From Blastopirellula sediminis (GTDB lineage: Bacteria > Planctomycetota > Planctomycetia > Pirellulales > Pirellulaceae): 64,000 bases of DNA. The stretch is taken from assembly GCF_020966755.1 (NCBI RefSeq), contig NZ_JAJKFT010000010.1:2816720-2880719 (forward strand), given 5' to 3'. Below, in pieces: positions 16,949-24,404 of this stretch. The notes under the pieces are model-generated. The model was not told where the DNA came from. It was given only the letters and a program-made list of their open reading frames with translations, and ran no database searches. How positions within the stretch are numbered: the first letter of the stretch is position 1; every line of letters begins with the position of its first letter. Position numbers and translations under genes: made by a program.

Positions 16949-17866
16949 CTAGACGCGGGCCGCAACCGGCGCTCGACGCTTGACCATGGTGATCGTCGTG
17001 CCGTCTTCATCGAACGTCGCTTCGTCCATGAACGCTTGCATCAGCACCAGGCCGCGATTGCCGAGTTTGTCGAGCGCTTGCGGATCGTTCGGTTCCGGAA
17101 TCGAAGCGACGTCGATGCCGGGCCCTTCGTGACGAATGACGAACGAGCCCTCCTCTTTGCTGAGCGAGGCTTGCACGTGCAACACGCGCGACGCGTAAGG
17201 TTCGCTTGAACGGCGCTGTTCGACCAGGGCGATCGCTTCCGGCTTGTCGAGCTGCAGCGCTTCGAGTTGATCGAGATCGAGCTCCAAGTTGCCGCGGTAG
17301 TAGGCGCTGAAGAGCGCCCCTTCCAACGCCATCCCCAGACTGACCTGGTTGCTCGCTTCGCACAGTCCCATGCTGCCGGCGATCTGTTGCATCATTTCGA
17401 CCAGGCGTTCGCAGAGGAGCGGATCGCTGGTCAGGCGAAATTCAAAGTCGGCTTTCGCCATCGCTTGAGTCAAGCGTTCGTAGTTCCGCTCGGCGGCGCA
17501 CATCGCGCGGACTTGTTGTACGGTCGAGACGAGACGTTCGGCCAGGTGGGTCTTCGGCACATAGCATGCGGCGCCTTGTTGCAGCGCTTCGACCGCCAAT
17601 TCTTCGCTGCCGTGCGCGGTGGTGAGCACGACCGGGATCTGCGGATAGATCGACTGCATCCGGTTGACCAATTCGAGCCCGTTCATCTCGGGCATGTTCA
17701 GATCGGTGACGACGACGTCGACTTCGTCCGAAACGTCCTGTAGCAATTCGAGGGCCGCCATCCCGTTGGTCGCTTTGGCAATTTTATTTTGCGGATCTTT
17801 CTTCAGAATTCCTTCTAGTAGCACTAAATCGACCGGGGTGTCGTCTACGATCAAGACGGTCGGCAT
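16949..17866 (-). CDS. Response regulator with C-terminal RsbW-like ATPase domain
   Basis: 305 residues. An N-terminal receiver domain (VLIVDDTPVD, VVVTDLNMPEMNG with the phospho-acceptor Asp, VLTTAHGS, CYVPKTHLAE) covers residues 1-125. After a helical linker, residues about 170-300 resemble a HATPase_c_2 (anti-sigma or RsbW-type serine kinase) domain: NQVSLGMALEGALFSAYYRG as N box and DKLGNRGLVLMQAFMDEATF as the nucleotide-binding glycine segment. Such proteins usually regulate partner-switching or sigma factors. Upstream gene of the two-component pair; 21 bases separate it from the hybrid kinase. No anti-sigma antagonist is nearby. Confidence 0.82.
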   Translation of the reverse strand: MPTVLIVDDTPVDLVLLEGILKKDPQNKIAKATNGMAALELLQDVSDEVDVVVTDLNMPEMNGLELVNRMQSIYPQIPVVLTTAHGSEELAVEALQQGAACYVPKTHLAERLVSTVQQVRAMCAAERNYERLTQAMAKADFEFRLTSDPLLCERLVEMMQQIAGSMGLCEASNQVSLGMALEGALFSAYYRGNLELDLDQLEALQLDKPEAIALVEQRRSSEPYASRVLHVQASLSKEEGSFVIRHEGPGIDVASIPEPNDPQALDKLGNRGLVLMQAFMDEATFDEDGTTITMVKRRAPVAARV

Positions 17867-17984
17867 CGTGAGAGTCTCCTAAGAAATTGGCGCCAAGTTC
17901 GCGAAAAATTTTTTCCCGTTCTTGGCGACGAAAAATGGGCCCGATAGCTGACCTTGCTGACGGCGCAAGTGCTTCTGCCGATCC

Positions 17985-17998
17985 CTCTTTATAAAGAG
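17985..17998. promoter_or_regulatory. 14-base perfect palindrome upstream of response regulator
   Basis: CTCTTTATAAAGAG is its own reverse complement and lies about 120 bases upstream of the response regulator start. It could be an operator for a dimeric regulator; no second copy was noticed. Confidence 0.25.
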
Positions 17999-18393
17999 CG
18001 GATGTTAAAGAACGGCGTAGATCGGGTGGGAAAATCTTCGCGCATTTGGGGGGAGCGGAGAGGCCGGATTCGCCCCGATCGTCCGAGTCGGGTTGACTTT
18101 GACGGCGGACTCGCAACAATGCGTAGCCCGATCGAGATATTCGCCAAATTGCTCTACAGCAGAGGGGAGAATATTGCCGATCAGGGAACTTGTCTCCTCA
18201 ACAAGCCTAGCAGGTTTGATTGCGGGGACTAAAATAAGAAAAGAAGCCTTCGGTGCATTTTCCGGCAGAGGGACCAATTTATTGCGAGGGCCGGATTCAA
18301 CAACGGCTAGTGCAAGTGCACGCCAGAGTCTCGCCCTTCTCGCAGCGACTCCACTCGTCGCAACTTGACCGAAGGTTTTCTTATACATGAGAG

Positions 18394-18425
18394 CCGCCGT
18401 GCTGCTTGCAGCCGGCGGTTTTTTT
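18394..18425 (+). terminator. Intrinsic terminator without an upstream gene
   Basis: CCGCCG pairs with CGGCGG (18413-18418) and GCTGC (18401-18405) with GCAGC (18408-18412), with a single bulged T and a two-base loop, followed by seven T. No plus-strand coding gene precedes it. Confidence 0.7.
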
Positions 18426-18511
18426 ATGACCTACAGTTGTATTGGCGGCGACCGATCGGTCCCCCTCCTCATCCCACTCGCGATTTCGCGAAGGTTTCGA
18501 AGAGAGATCCA

Positions 18512-18592
18512 ATGCAACAAGTTTACGTACTGGTCATCCTGGCGATCTGTTTTGCAGCTGGCAGCCTCGTCGCGCAGTTTTGTATTCAGTAA
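18512..18592 (+). CDS. Possible 26-residue single-span membrane peptide
   Basis: The ATG at 18512 opens a short frame, MQQVYVLVILAICFAAGSLV and six more residues, which is nearly all one hydrophobic helix. An AGAGAG-like sequence lies a few bases upstream. It lies after a strong terminator and ends 15 bases before the convergent sulfite-oxidase-like gene. Short size means it could be chance; hydrophobicity and clear start are the only support. Confidence 0.3.
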   Translation: MQQVYVLVILAICFAAGSLVAQFCIQ

Positions 18593-18607
18593 CGACCGTT
18601 ACGACCG

Positions 18608-19345
18608 CTAATATCCGAACCGCTCTTCGGTCCAGGGATCGCCATGATTGTGGAAACCGCCGCGCTCCCAGTAGCCCGGCTTATCCTTGGCGGTCAATTC
18701 AATCCCGCGAATCCATTTCGCACTCTTCCAGGCGTATAGCCGAGGAACCATGCCGCGCACCGGACCGCCATGGGCGTCGTTGATCGGCATCTCGTCGTGC
18801 GTATCGGCCAGCAGCGCGTCATCCGCGAGAAAATCCTCGAGCGGCATATTGGTCGACCAGCCGTTGTCATAGGCGTGACAGACGACGTACTTCGCTTCCG
18901 GTTTGACTCCGGCGAGCTTCAGCAACGTTTGCGTCGAAACTCCTTCCCAAATGTTGCTTAAACGGGACCAATGAGTCACGCAGTGAAAGTCGGCGAAGAC
19001 TTTGCACCGCGGCAGCGCCTGAAACTGATCCCAATCGAGATCGACTTCCCGCTCGACCAGTCCAAATATCTTCAGCCGCCAATCTTCGGGCTCGACGTTC
19101 GGTACGTGCGACGCATGCAGAATCGGCCACTTTCGCGTCCGCGATTGTCCCGGCGGGATTCGCTGGCTGCGATACGTATCGGGACTGATGATGATCCCTT
19201 CTTCGGTGATCTCCTCCGGCTTCAGCGGCTCGCCAGACTGATACTTCGCGTGATCGTGTTCGGAATCAAACATACGGCACATGGGAAAGGGAACGAGGTG
19301 ACGACGAATCCCAGGGATTGTATCGGCGCCGGAAGAATCGACCAA
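18608..19345 (-). CDS. Sulfite-oxidase-like molybdopterin oxidoreductase
   Basis: Up to 245 residues; in-frame ATGs at 19282 and 19273 give starts (MCRMFDSEHDHAKYQ) that fit the family better. The core matches the oxidoreductase molybdopterin-binding fold: DWRLKIFGLVEREVDLDWDQ, then FHCVTHWS with the cysteine that ligates molybdenum, KYVVCHAYDNGWSTNMPLED, HGGPVRGMVPRLYAWKSAKW and a final GDPWTEERFGY. No signal peptide or haem domain is present, so probably a cytosolic oxidase or reductase of unknown substrate (sulfite, or methionine sulfoxide as in MsrP). No dedicated partner gene nearby. The true start is uncertain. Confidence 0.85.
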   Translation of the reverse strand: MVDSSGADTIPGIRRHLVPFPMCRMFDSEHDHAKYQSGEPLKPEEITEEGIIISPDTYRSQRIPPGQSRTRKWPILHASHVPNVEPEDWRLKIFGLVEREVDLDWDQFQALPRCKVFADFHCVTHWSRLSNIWEGVSTQTLLKLAGVKPEAKYVVCHAYDNGWSTNMPLEDFLADDALLADTHDEMPINDAHGGPVRGMVPRLYAWKSAKWIRGIELTAKDKPGYWERGGFHNHGDPWTEERFGY

Positions 19346-19363
19346 TCTTGCGGCCTAGAAGTT

Positions 19364-19441
19364 GGGTGGCACTGCTGGCTTGTCCAGCAGTGTGCAGCTA
19401 TTACAGGGTTCCCACTTCTGGACAAGCCAGCAGTGCCACCC
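19364..19441. repeat. 24-base perfect inverted repeat (dispersed hairpin element)
   Basis: Arms 19364-19387 and 19418-19441 are perfect reverse complements (GGGTGGCACTGCTGGCTTGT...), separated by 30 bases. It lies between the 89-residue membrane protein and the sulfite-oxidase-like gene, both minus strand, and may act as a terminator or processing signal. The motif resembles dispersed planctomycete hairpins. Confidence 0.8.
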
Positions 19442-19452
19442 CAAAGTCTTTG

Positions 19453-19722
19453 CTATTCCGCCGTGCGGCGTTTCGCCCAGAGGAGCAACAGCCAGATTCC
19501 GAGAAAGCCGAGCGTGCAGCCCAGTACCAATACCGGGCGGCGCAGGTCGAAGCGATCGGCCGCTTCGCCGCTGAAGTTGAGAAAGACCCCCACGGCGAGA
19601 AAGACTCCCCAGACCGCCAGCGCGCCAATGATGATCGCCATCAACTTCTTCGAGCCTGGGGCACGCTGCAGTCGCGGGGATTCGTTCGCCGGCGATTCCT
19701 CTTTAGTAGTTGGAGGTTCCAT
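19453..19722 (-). CDS. Small two-span membrane protein, unknown function
   Basis: 89 residues. A charged N-terminal third (PPTTKEESPANESPRLQRAP) precedes two hydrophobic spans, MAIIIGALAVWGVFLAVGVF near residue 28 and VLVLGCTLGFLGIWLLLLW near residue 65, ending in AKRRTAE. Its start overlaps the end of the radical SAM gene by 20 bases, so the two are probably translated from one message. No family recognised and no catalytic motif. Confidence 0.65.
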   Translation of the reverse strand: MEPPTTKEESPANESPRLQRAPGSKKLMAIIIGALAVWGVFLAVGVFLNFSGEAADRFDLRRPVLVLGCTLGFLGIWLLLLWAKRRTAE

Positions 19723-20572
19723 AGTACGCCTCGGCCGTGAGGCCCGTTTCGTCGTGCACCATTTTCACGATCCGATCGACTTCTTCATCGCTGATTGGCG
19801 CGACAAAGTCTTCGGCCGGGCGACGCGCGACGGTGTAGATCTGAATCAGCTTGAGCTTCCCGCCGGCGGCGGTCACATCACGCAGACGTCCGCAGTAGGC
19901 GGCCAGTTCGGCGTCGGTCGGGCCGACGCCGTTGACCTTCATGAACAAGGTTTGAATCACCAGCGGGCGAACCTGCGACGCGGCGGTGATATTGTCCAGA
20001 ATTCGCTGATAGGGGATTTTGGTCCGCTCAATCAGGTGGTAGTACTCTTCGGTCCCGGCGTCGAGCTTCGCCCAGATCTCGCCGTTGTTGGCGTCCAGAA
20101 CTTCCAGGCCCTTTTTGACGACGTCGCGATGGAACATCGACGCGTTGGTGATCAGCACCATTTTGACGTCGTCCATGCCGTGCTGACGCTTGATCTCGGC
20201 GGTTCTGCCGACCAGTTCGTCAAAGTTGCGATAGGTGGTCGGTTCGCCGTCGCCGCTGAACGCGATGTCATTGACGCGGCGCAAAGAAACCGGCGTCTCA
20301 GCGAACTTGGGGGTCGCCCAAATATCGCCTGACGCCGCCAGGCTGAGCATTTCGTCGATTTCGTGGAAATAGCGGTCGGTTTCGACGAACCGCGTTTCGC
20401 TTTCTTCTCGGCGATTGACCTGGCAATAAATGCAATCGAAGTTGCAAATCTTGTCCGGGTTCAAGTTGACGCCGATGGACAACCCGCGGCTGCGCCGCGA
20501 GAGAACGGGATAGACGAATTTGTTGTCGTCAAAACTGCGCTGATGCAGCGTGTGCAGCCGATGGGTCGTCAT
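19703..20572 (-). CDS. Radical SAM protein (COG0731-like)
   Basis: 289 residues. The iron-sulfur motif CNFDCIYC (CxxxCxxC) follows GLSIGVNLNPDKI near residue 40, as in the COG0731 group that includes wyosine-related enzymes. Other radical SAM landmarks: FSGDGEPTTY (GGE-type motif), VLITNASMF and IWAKLDAGTEEYY. No SPASM or other auxiliary cluster domain is visible. The enzyme would reductively cleave S-adenosylmethionine; the substrate is unknown, and a tRNA target is only one possibility since wyosine is not known in bacteria. It lies 12 bases downstream of the marR-like gene and overlaps the small membrane protein gene. Confidence 0.85.
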   Translation of the reverse strand: MTTHRLHTLHQRSFDDNKFVYPVLSRRSRGLSIGVNLNPDKICNFDCIYCQVNRREESETRFVETDRYFHEIDEMLSLAASGDIWATPKFAETPVSLRRVNDIAFSGDGEPTTYRNFDELVGRTAEIKRQHGMDDVKMVLITNASMFHRDVVKKGLEVLDANNGEIWAKLDAGTEEYYHLIERTKIPYQRILDNITAASQVRPLVIQTLFMKVNGVGPTDAELAAYCGRLRDVTAAGGKLKLIQIYTVARRPAEDFVAPISDEEVDRIVKMVHDETGLTAEAYYGTSNY

Positions 20573-20584
20573 GCAATCTAAGCG

Positions 20585-21100
20585 TTAGTCGACACGCGCC
20601 GTCTCGCTACCGACTTTCACCGGCCCGGTAGGCGCAACCAGGGTATTGGTCGGGACAGGCCCCAACACGTTTTCCCCCATATTATCACGCATCGCCGACA
20701 AAGTGCGGCGCATAACTTCCAGATCTTCTTCCGGAATGCCGACGATCGCTCGGGCACGGACCGCAAGAGCGCAGTTGACCATCTGTTCCCAGACCGGCTG
20801 CACCTTGTCGGTCGCGCGAATGATTTTTTTGCGGCGATCGCACGGATCAGTCTCGCGGGTGATCCAGCCGTCTCGTTCCATGCGATCGATCACGCCGACC
20901 AAAGTCGGGGCTTCGATCCGCATTTGTTCGGCCAATTCGCTTTGCGTGATCTCACCATGGTAGGAGAGCCATGCGAGGACCTCCCATTGGCGGTAGGTGA
21001 TGCCGTGCGACGAGAGTTCCTCGTTCATCGCACGCGAGAGCATATGTCCGGTCGAGAAAATCCAGTACCCGACGCTCTTTTCAAAGTCAAAACGGATCAT
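20585..21100 (-). CDS. MarR-family transcriptional regulator
   Basis: 171 residues. A winged helix-turn-helix core: HGITYRQWEVLAWLSYHGEI, TQSELAEQMRIEAPTLVGVI (recognition helix) and DRMERDGWITRETDPCDRRK (wing). Helices at both ends should form the dimer interface. A C-terminal tail of about 30 residues (NVLGPVPTNTLVAPTGPV) is longer than in most MarR proteins. It probably responds to a small ligand and may control itself and the downstream radical SAM and membrane protein genes; the site was not identified. Confidence 0.88.
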   Translation of the reverse strand: MIRFDFEKSVGYWIFSTGHMLSRAMNEELSSHGITYRQWEVLAWLSYHGEITQSELAEQMRIEAPTLVGVIDRMERDGWITRETDPCDRRKKIIRATDKVQPVWEQMVNCALAVRARAIVGIPEEDLEVMRRTLSAMRDNMGENVLGPVPTNTLVAPTGPVKVGSETARVD

Positions 21101-21174
21101 GACTGACAGACTCCTAGCGAATTCCCCAGACTAAGTATTCTAGCGATAAGACAAAAAGATGAGAACAATCAGAA

Positions 21175-21738
21175 TTACGCGCCAAACGCTTCCTGCAGGC
21201 AGTAGTCGAATAAAAGCCGCCATTCCTCGGCAGCCGTATGAATTAGGATTTCTTGATTGTCGCTCCGGCCTCGCGCGACAGCTTCGCAGCCGTCGACCAT
21301 CGCCATCGGGTCCCAATCTTGCCCCGCAGCGAGAAAACGAGTCGCCGAATCCAATTCTCCGCCAGAAGCGATCTCCGCTGCATTGGCAGCTAGATCATGC
21401 ATAATCGGGTGACGCCCAACGCGTCGGAACCAATACTTTGCGTTGCCATAATCAGGCTCTCGGCGGTGCATAATGCCATGCCAATAACTGCCTGAAATGG
21501 ACGGAAGGTTTTGACTTATTTCGTGGGATTCGTCCAAAAAGTTGTAGAGCAGCCAGATGCCTGACATGCAAGCGTCAGCCATCTCTTGACTGCGGATTGG
21601 CCGCCCCCCCGACAAATCATCGTAGGTCAGCCGAGACAACTGATCCCGAACCGAACGAACCGGCGTGCCTGGGCCGAGTGGACATTTCGGCGCCGCCTGG
21701 ATCAAGTTCGCGATTGTCTCGGGATACGAGGTCAACAT
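21175..21738 (-). CDS. Conserved-looking protein of unknown function
   Basis: 187 residues, soluble, no signal peptide. Notable segments are QEMADACMSGIWLLYNFLDE, SYWHGIMHRREPDYGNAKYW and FRRVGRHPIMHDLAANAAEI; the dense His, Trp and Arg content suggests a conserved fold and possibly a metal or ligand site (HGIMHRRE). Codon use matches the neighbours. It ends about 75 bases before the marR-like gene region begins on the same strand. I do not recognise the family. Confidence 0.6.
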   Translation of the reverse strand: MLTSYPETIANLIQAAPKCPLGPGTPVRSVRDQLSRLTYDDLSGGRPIRSQEMADACMSGIWLLYNFLDESHEISQNLPSISGSYWHGIMHRREPDYGNAKYWFRRVGRHPIMHDLAANAAEIASGGELDSATRFLAAGQDWDPMAMVDGCEAVARGRSDNQEILIHTAAEEWRLLFDYCLQEAFGA

Positions 21739-21918
21739 GAATATTTAGCGCGCCATTTGTTAAGGAAAAAATCGGCGTTCTTCTATACTACTGTTTTTTC
21801 CGCAATTTCGGAAACCCTACCCAGCGGTGGGCGCCGGTGATAAACTAAATTCCTTTCGGTCTTTACGCTGAGACCGACGGGAACGCCGTTTCCTCTTCTC
21901 GATACGGAAATAGTTGAT

Positions 21919-23493
21919 ATGTCTGTTGATCCCAGCCAGGATCCGCAAGCCCAGGGCGAAATCCCTGCTGAAGCTTCCACCCCCGCCCCTGAAAACGTTT
22001 CCCAGCCGAGCGAAGACGCCGATGCGCCGAAGCGAAAGCTGCTGATTGGCTCGCAACGCGACGAAGACAAGCCCGCGCCTGCCCCCAAGCCGGCGGCTGC
22101 GGCGCGTCCGCAACGTCCGGAACGGCCAAAGCCTTCTAAGACTGAATCGGAAGAAGATCCTACGGCTATTCCCGCAGATCTCACTTCCTTGGAAACAAAT
22201 CGAGAAATCGAGAAACTTCCGGTCTCTTCCGACGGCCGCGTTGAGGTGCCGAATCGTCGTCAAAAGCTCGACGATATCGAGCGCGAAGTCGAAGCGGCGC
22301 TCGGGGGGCTCTCTCTCGACGACATGATCGCCGGCGAAAAGGCGATGCAGGGCATCTCCGGAAAGACGCTGGAAGTCGACAGTCGTCAGCCGGCCACTGT
22401 CCTGCGTATCCATCGCGAAGAAGTTTTCATCGATCTGCCTGGACAAAACCAAGGCTTCGTATCGCTGCGTACCTTCGTAGCGCCCCCCGCTGTTGGCGAC
22501 AAGCTGGAAGTGGTCATCGTCAAATACGATCGTGAGCAAGGTCTCTACGAAGCGGTCGTTCCTGGCTCTTCGGTCTCGGTCGTCGATTGGGGCGATCTGA
22601 AAGAAGGGATCCTGGTCGACGCGGTCGTGGACGGCGTCAACAAGGGCGGTCTCGAATGTGCCGTCGGCGGCGCTCGCGGTTTCATCCCGGCCAGCCAGAT
22701 CGCGCCGCATCACGTCACCAAGATGGAAGATTACCTCGGCCAGAAGCTGCAGTGCCTGGTGACCGAGGCGAATCCGGAACGTCGTAACCTCGTGCTCAGC
22801 GCTCGCGCCGTCGCCGAAAAGGCGAAGGAAGACAGCCGCAAAGAAACGATGGGAACGCTGCAAGTCGGTCAGATGCGCGAAGGGACCGTCACTCGCATTC
22901 AAGACTTTGGCGCCTTCGTCGACATCGGCGGCGTCGACGGCCTGGTTCACGTCAGCCAGATCAGCTGGGACCGGATCAAACATCCGAGCGACGCGCTGAG
23001 CGAAGGTCAGGCGGTTCGCGTCAAAGTGACCAAGATCGATCCCGAGACCGGCAAGATCGGTCTTTCGATTCGCGACACGATGGAAAACCCGTGGCAGAAG
23101 GTCGCCTCGGAATTCGCCGTCGGCGCAATCGTCAAAGGCAAAGTGACCAAGATCATGGAATTCGGCGCGTTCGTCGAAATCGGCCCGGGGATCGAAGGTT
23201 TGATTCACGTCTCCGAAGTGAGCCACACTCGCGTCAGCCGCATTCAGTCGGTCCTGAAGGTTGGCGAAACGGTCGAAGTGAAAGTGGTCAACATCGACCA
23301 AGAGAAACGCCGCATCGGCCTCTCGATCAAAGCCCTCGCTCCGGCTCCGGCCAGCAAGAGCGGCGGCAAGAAGAAGGAAGAGGAAGAAGTCGACGTCGAT
23401 CGCGAGCTGAAGGTCAAACCGACCGCCGGCGAACTGAAGGGCGGCATCGTCAACGAACAAAGCGAAGGCTCGAAGTTCGGCCTGAAGTGGTAA
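21919..23493 (+). CDS. Four-S1-domain RNA-binding protein (ribosomal protein S1-like)
   Basis: 524 residues. The first 130 residues are disordered, rich in Pro, Glu and Ala. Four S1 (OB-fold) domains follow: about 155-230 (VLRIHREEVFIDLPGQNQGF), 236-308 (VDAVVDGVNKGGLECAVGGA), 315-390 (EGTVTRIQDFGAFVDIGGVD) and 400-478 (KGKVTKIMEFGAFVEIGPGI). Domains 3 and 4 are closest to canonical S1; 1 and 2 are diverged. A basic and acidic tail ends GSKFGLKW. Likely roles are mRNA binding in translation, as S1, or RNA turnover. It is monocistronic with its own terminator. The classic six-domain rpsA is elsewhere or this is its local form. Confidence 0.85.
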   Translation: MSVDPSQDPQAQGEIPAEASTPAPENVSQPSEDADAPKRKLLIGSQRDEDKPAPAPKPAAAARPQRPERPKPSKTESEEDPTAIPADLTSLETNREIEKLPVSSDGRVEVPNRRQKLDDIEREVEAALGGLSLDDMIAGEKAMQGISGKTLEVDSRQPATVLRIHREEVFIDLPGQNQGFVSLRTFVAPPAVGDKLEVVIVKYDREQGLYEAVVPGSSVSVVDWGDLKEGILVDAVVDGVNKGGLECAVGGARGFIPASQIAPHHVTKMEDYLGQKLQCLVTEANPERRNLVLSARAVAEKAKEDSRKETMGTLQVGQMREGTVTRIQDFGAFVDIGGVDGLVHVSQISWDRIKHPSDALSEGQAVRVKVTKIDPETGKIGLSIRDTMENPWQKVASEFAVGAIVKGKVTKIMEFGAFVEIGPGIEGLIHVSEVSHTRVSRIQSVLKVGETVEVKVVNIDQEKRRIGLSIKALAPAPASKSGGKKKEEEEVDVDRELKVKPTAGELKGGIVNEQSEGSKFGLKW

Positions 23494-23512
23494 GACGCTT
23501 CCCGCTAGTCAA

Positions 23513-23547
23513 TAAAAAAGCCGTCCCCATCGGGACGGCTTTTTTTA
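23513..23547 (+). terminator. Intrinsic terminator after the S1-domain gene
   Basis: AGCCGTCCC (23519-23527) pairs with GGGACGGCT (23532-23540) around a four-base loop, flanked by an A run and a T run. Symmetric enough to work from either side, between convergent genes. Confidence 0.9.
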
Positions 23548-23557
23548 TTGGCATTCA

Positions 23558-23716
23558 ACACTAGCCCGCAGCGCCAGCGAGGGAATGGGGTGGGAAATGT
23601 CTAATGACTAAGAACCAATGTCTAATGCGGAGAAGCTGCTTCTTTCTTCCTTAGTCCTTAGGCCTTAGTCATTTACTTGCGACCGCATTTCCCTCGCTGG
23701 CGCTGCGGGCTAGTGT
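23558..23716. repeat. Pair of inverted TAGCCCG-family repeats
   Basis: Arms 23558-23585 and 23689-23716 are 28-base perfect reverse complements containing the dispersed TAGCCCGCAGCGCCAGCGAG repeat. The 103 bases between them also contain near-inverted segments (ATGACTAAG ... CTTAGTCAT). No gene. Confidence 0.85.
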
Positions 23717-23723
23717 CGGAGTC

Positions 23724-24332
23724 TTAGCTCCAAAGCTTCTGCACCGCTTCGACGCAGTTCTCCGTCGCCAGGGCACAGAGGATCAGCCCCATCACCTTTA
23801 CGATGATCGTTCCGCCGGTTTCGCCGATCAGGCGATGGATTGGATTGGCCAGCAGCATCAAGACGTAGGTGAGCGCCAGCACGATCGCCAACACGACCGA
23901 CGTCTTCGCTTGCTCCAGGATCGTGAAGCGATGATTATCCGTCAAAATGACGACCGCCAGGATCGAGCCGGGGCTGGCGATCGAGGGGATCGCCAGCGGA
24001 AAGACGGCGACATCGTGACCCGCTTCCGGTTTGGGAGGTTCGACCGCCGGACCGACGCCGAAGACCATCTGCAAACCGAGCAAAAATAAAATGATGCCGC
24101 CGGCGAGTTGAAACGACTCAAGTCGAATATCGAGGGCGCCCAGGATGAACTGTCCCAGGATCAGAAACGCGAGCAGCACCGCGCCGCCGATCAGGGTCGC
24201 TTTCAGCGCGATCCGGGGGCGATCTTCCTTGGCCGATCTGCGCGTCACGCCAACGAAGATCGAGAGCGTGCCGATCGGGTCGATCGTCGCTACCAGCAAC
24301 AGGAATTCGCCGAATAGAAGCTCGAAGTTCAT
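23724..24332 (-). CDS. MarC-family integral membrane protein
   Basis: 202 residues with about six membrane spans: FGEFLLLVATIDPIGTLSIF, LIGGAVLLAFLILGQFILGA, LAGGIILFLLGLQMVFG, IASPGSILAVVILTDNH, SVVLAIVLALTYVLMLLA and IIVKVMGLILCALATE. The early DPIG and the central IPSIASPGSI segments are the paired family signatures of MarC (UPF0056). MarC was once linked to multiple antibiotic resistance in E. coli, but that link was not sustained, and its transport substrate is unknown. Convergent with the S1-domain gene; monocistronic. Confidence 0.88.
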   Translation of the reverse strand: MNFELLFGEFLLLVATIDPIGTLSIFVGVTRRSAKEDRPRIALKATLIGGAVLLAFLILGQFILGALDIRLESFQLAGGIILFLLGLQMVFGVGPAVEPPKPEAGHDVAVFPLAIPSIASPGSILAVVILTDNHRFTILEQAKTSVVLAIVLALTYVLMLLANPIHRLIGETGGTIIVKVMGLILCALATENCVEAVQKLWS

Positions 24333-24404
24333 GCCGATCGGTTTCGCTAAAAGACGTGGGTCACTCCGTTGACCCGCAAGGATAGCTTACCGTTGCGGTA
24401 TCGA

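Larger units (their letters stand above)
17867..18511. other. Intergenic region upstream of the response regulator
   Basis: No credible protein gene in this 645-base stretch. It contains a 14-base palindrome (17985-17998), a short hairpin near 18213-18229, and a strong intrinsic terminator at 18394-18425 reading on the plus strand without any plus-strand gene before it. A short plus-strand transcript or regulatory RNA ending there is possible. Confidence 0.4.

Noticed and set aside
15674-17209. Long plus-strand frame over the kinase and regulator
   Set aside because: Antisense to intact two-component motifs.
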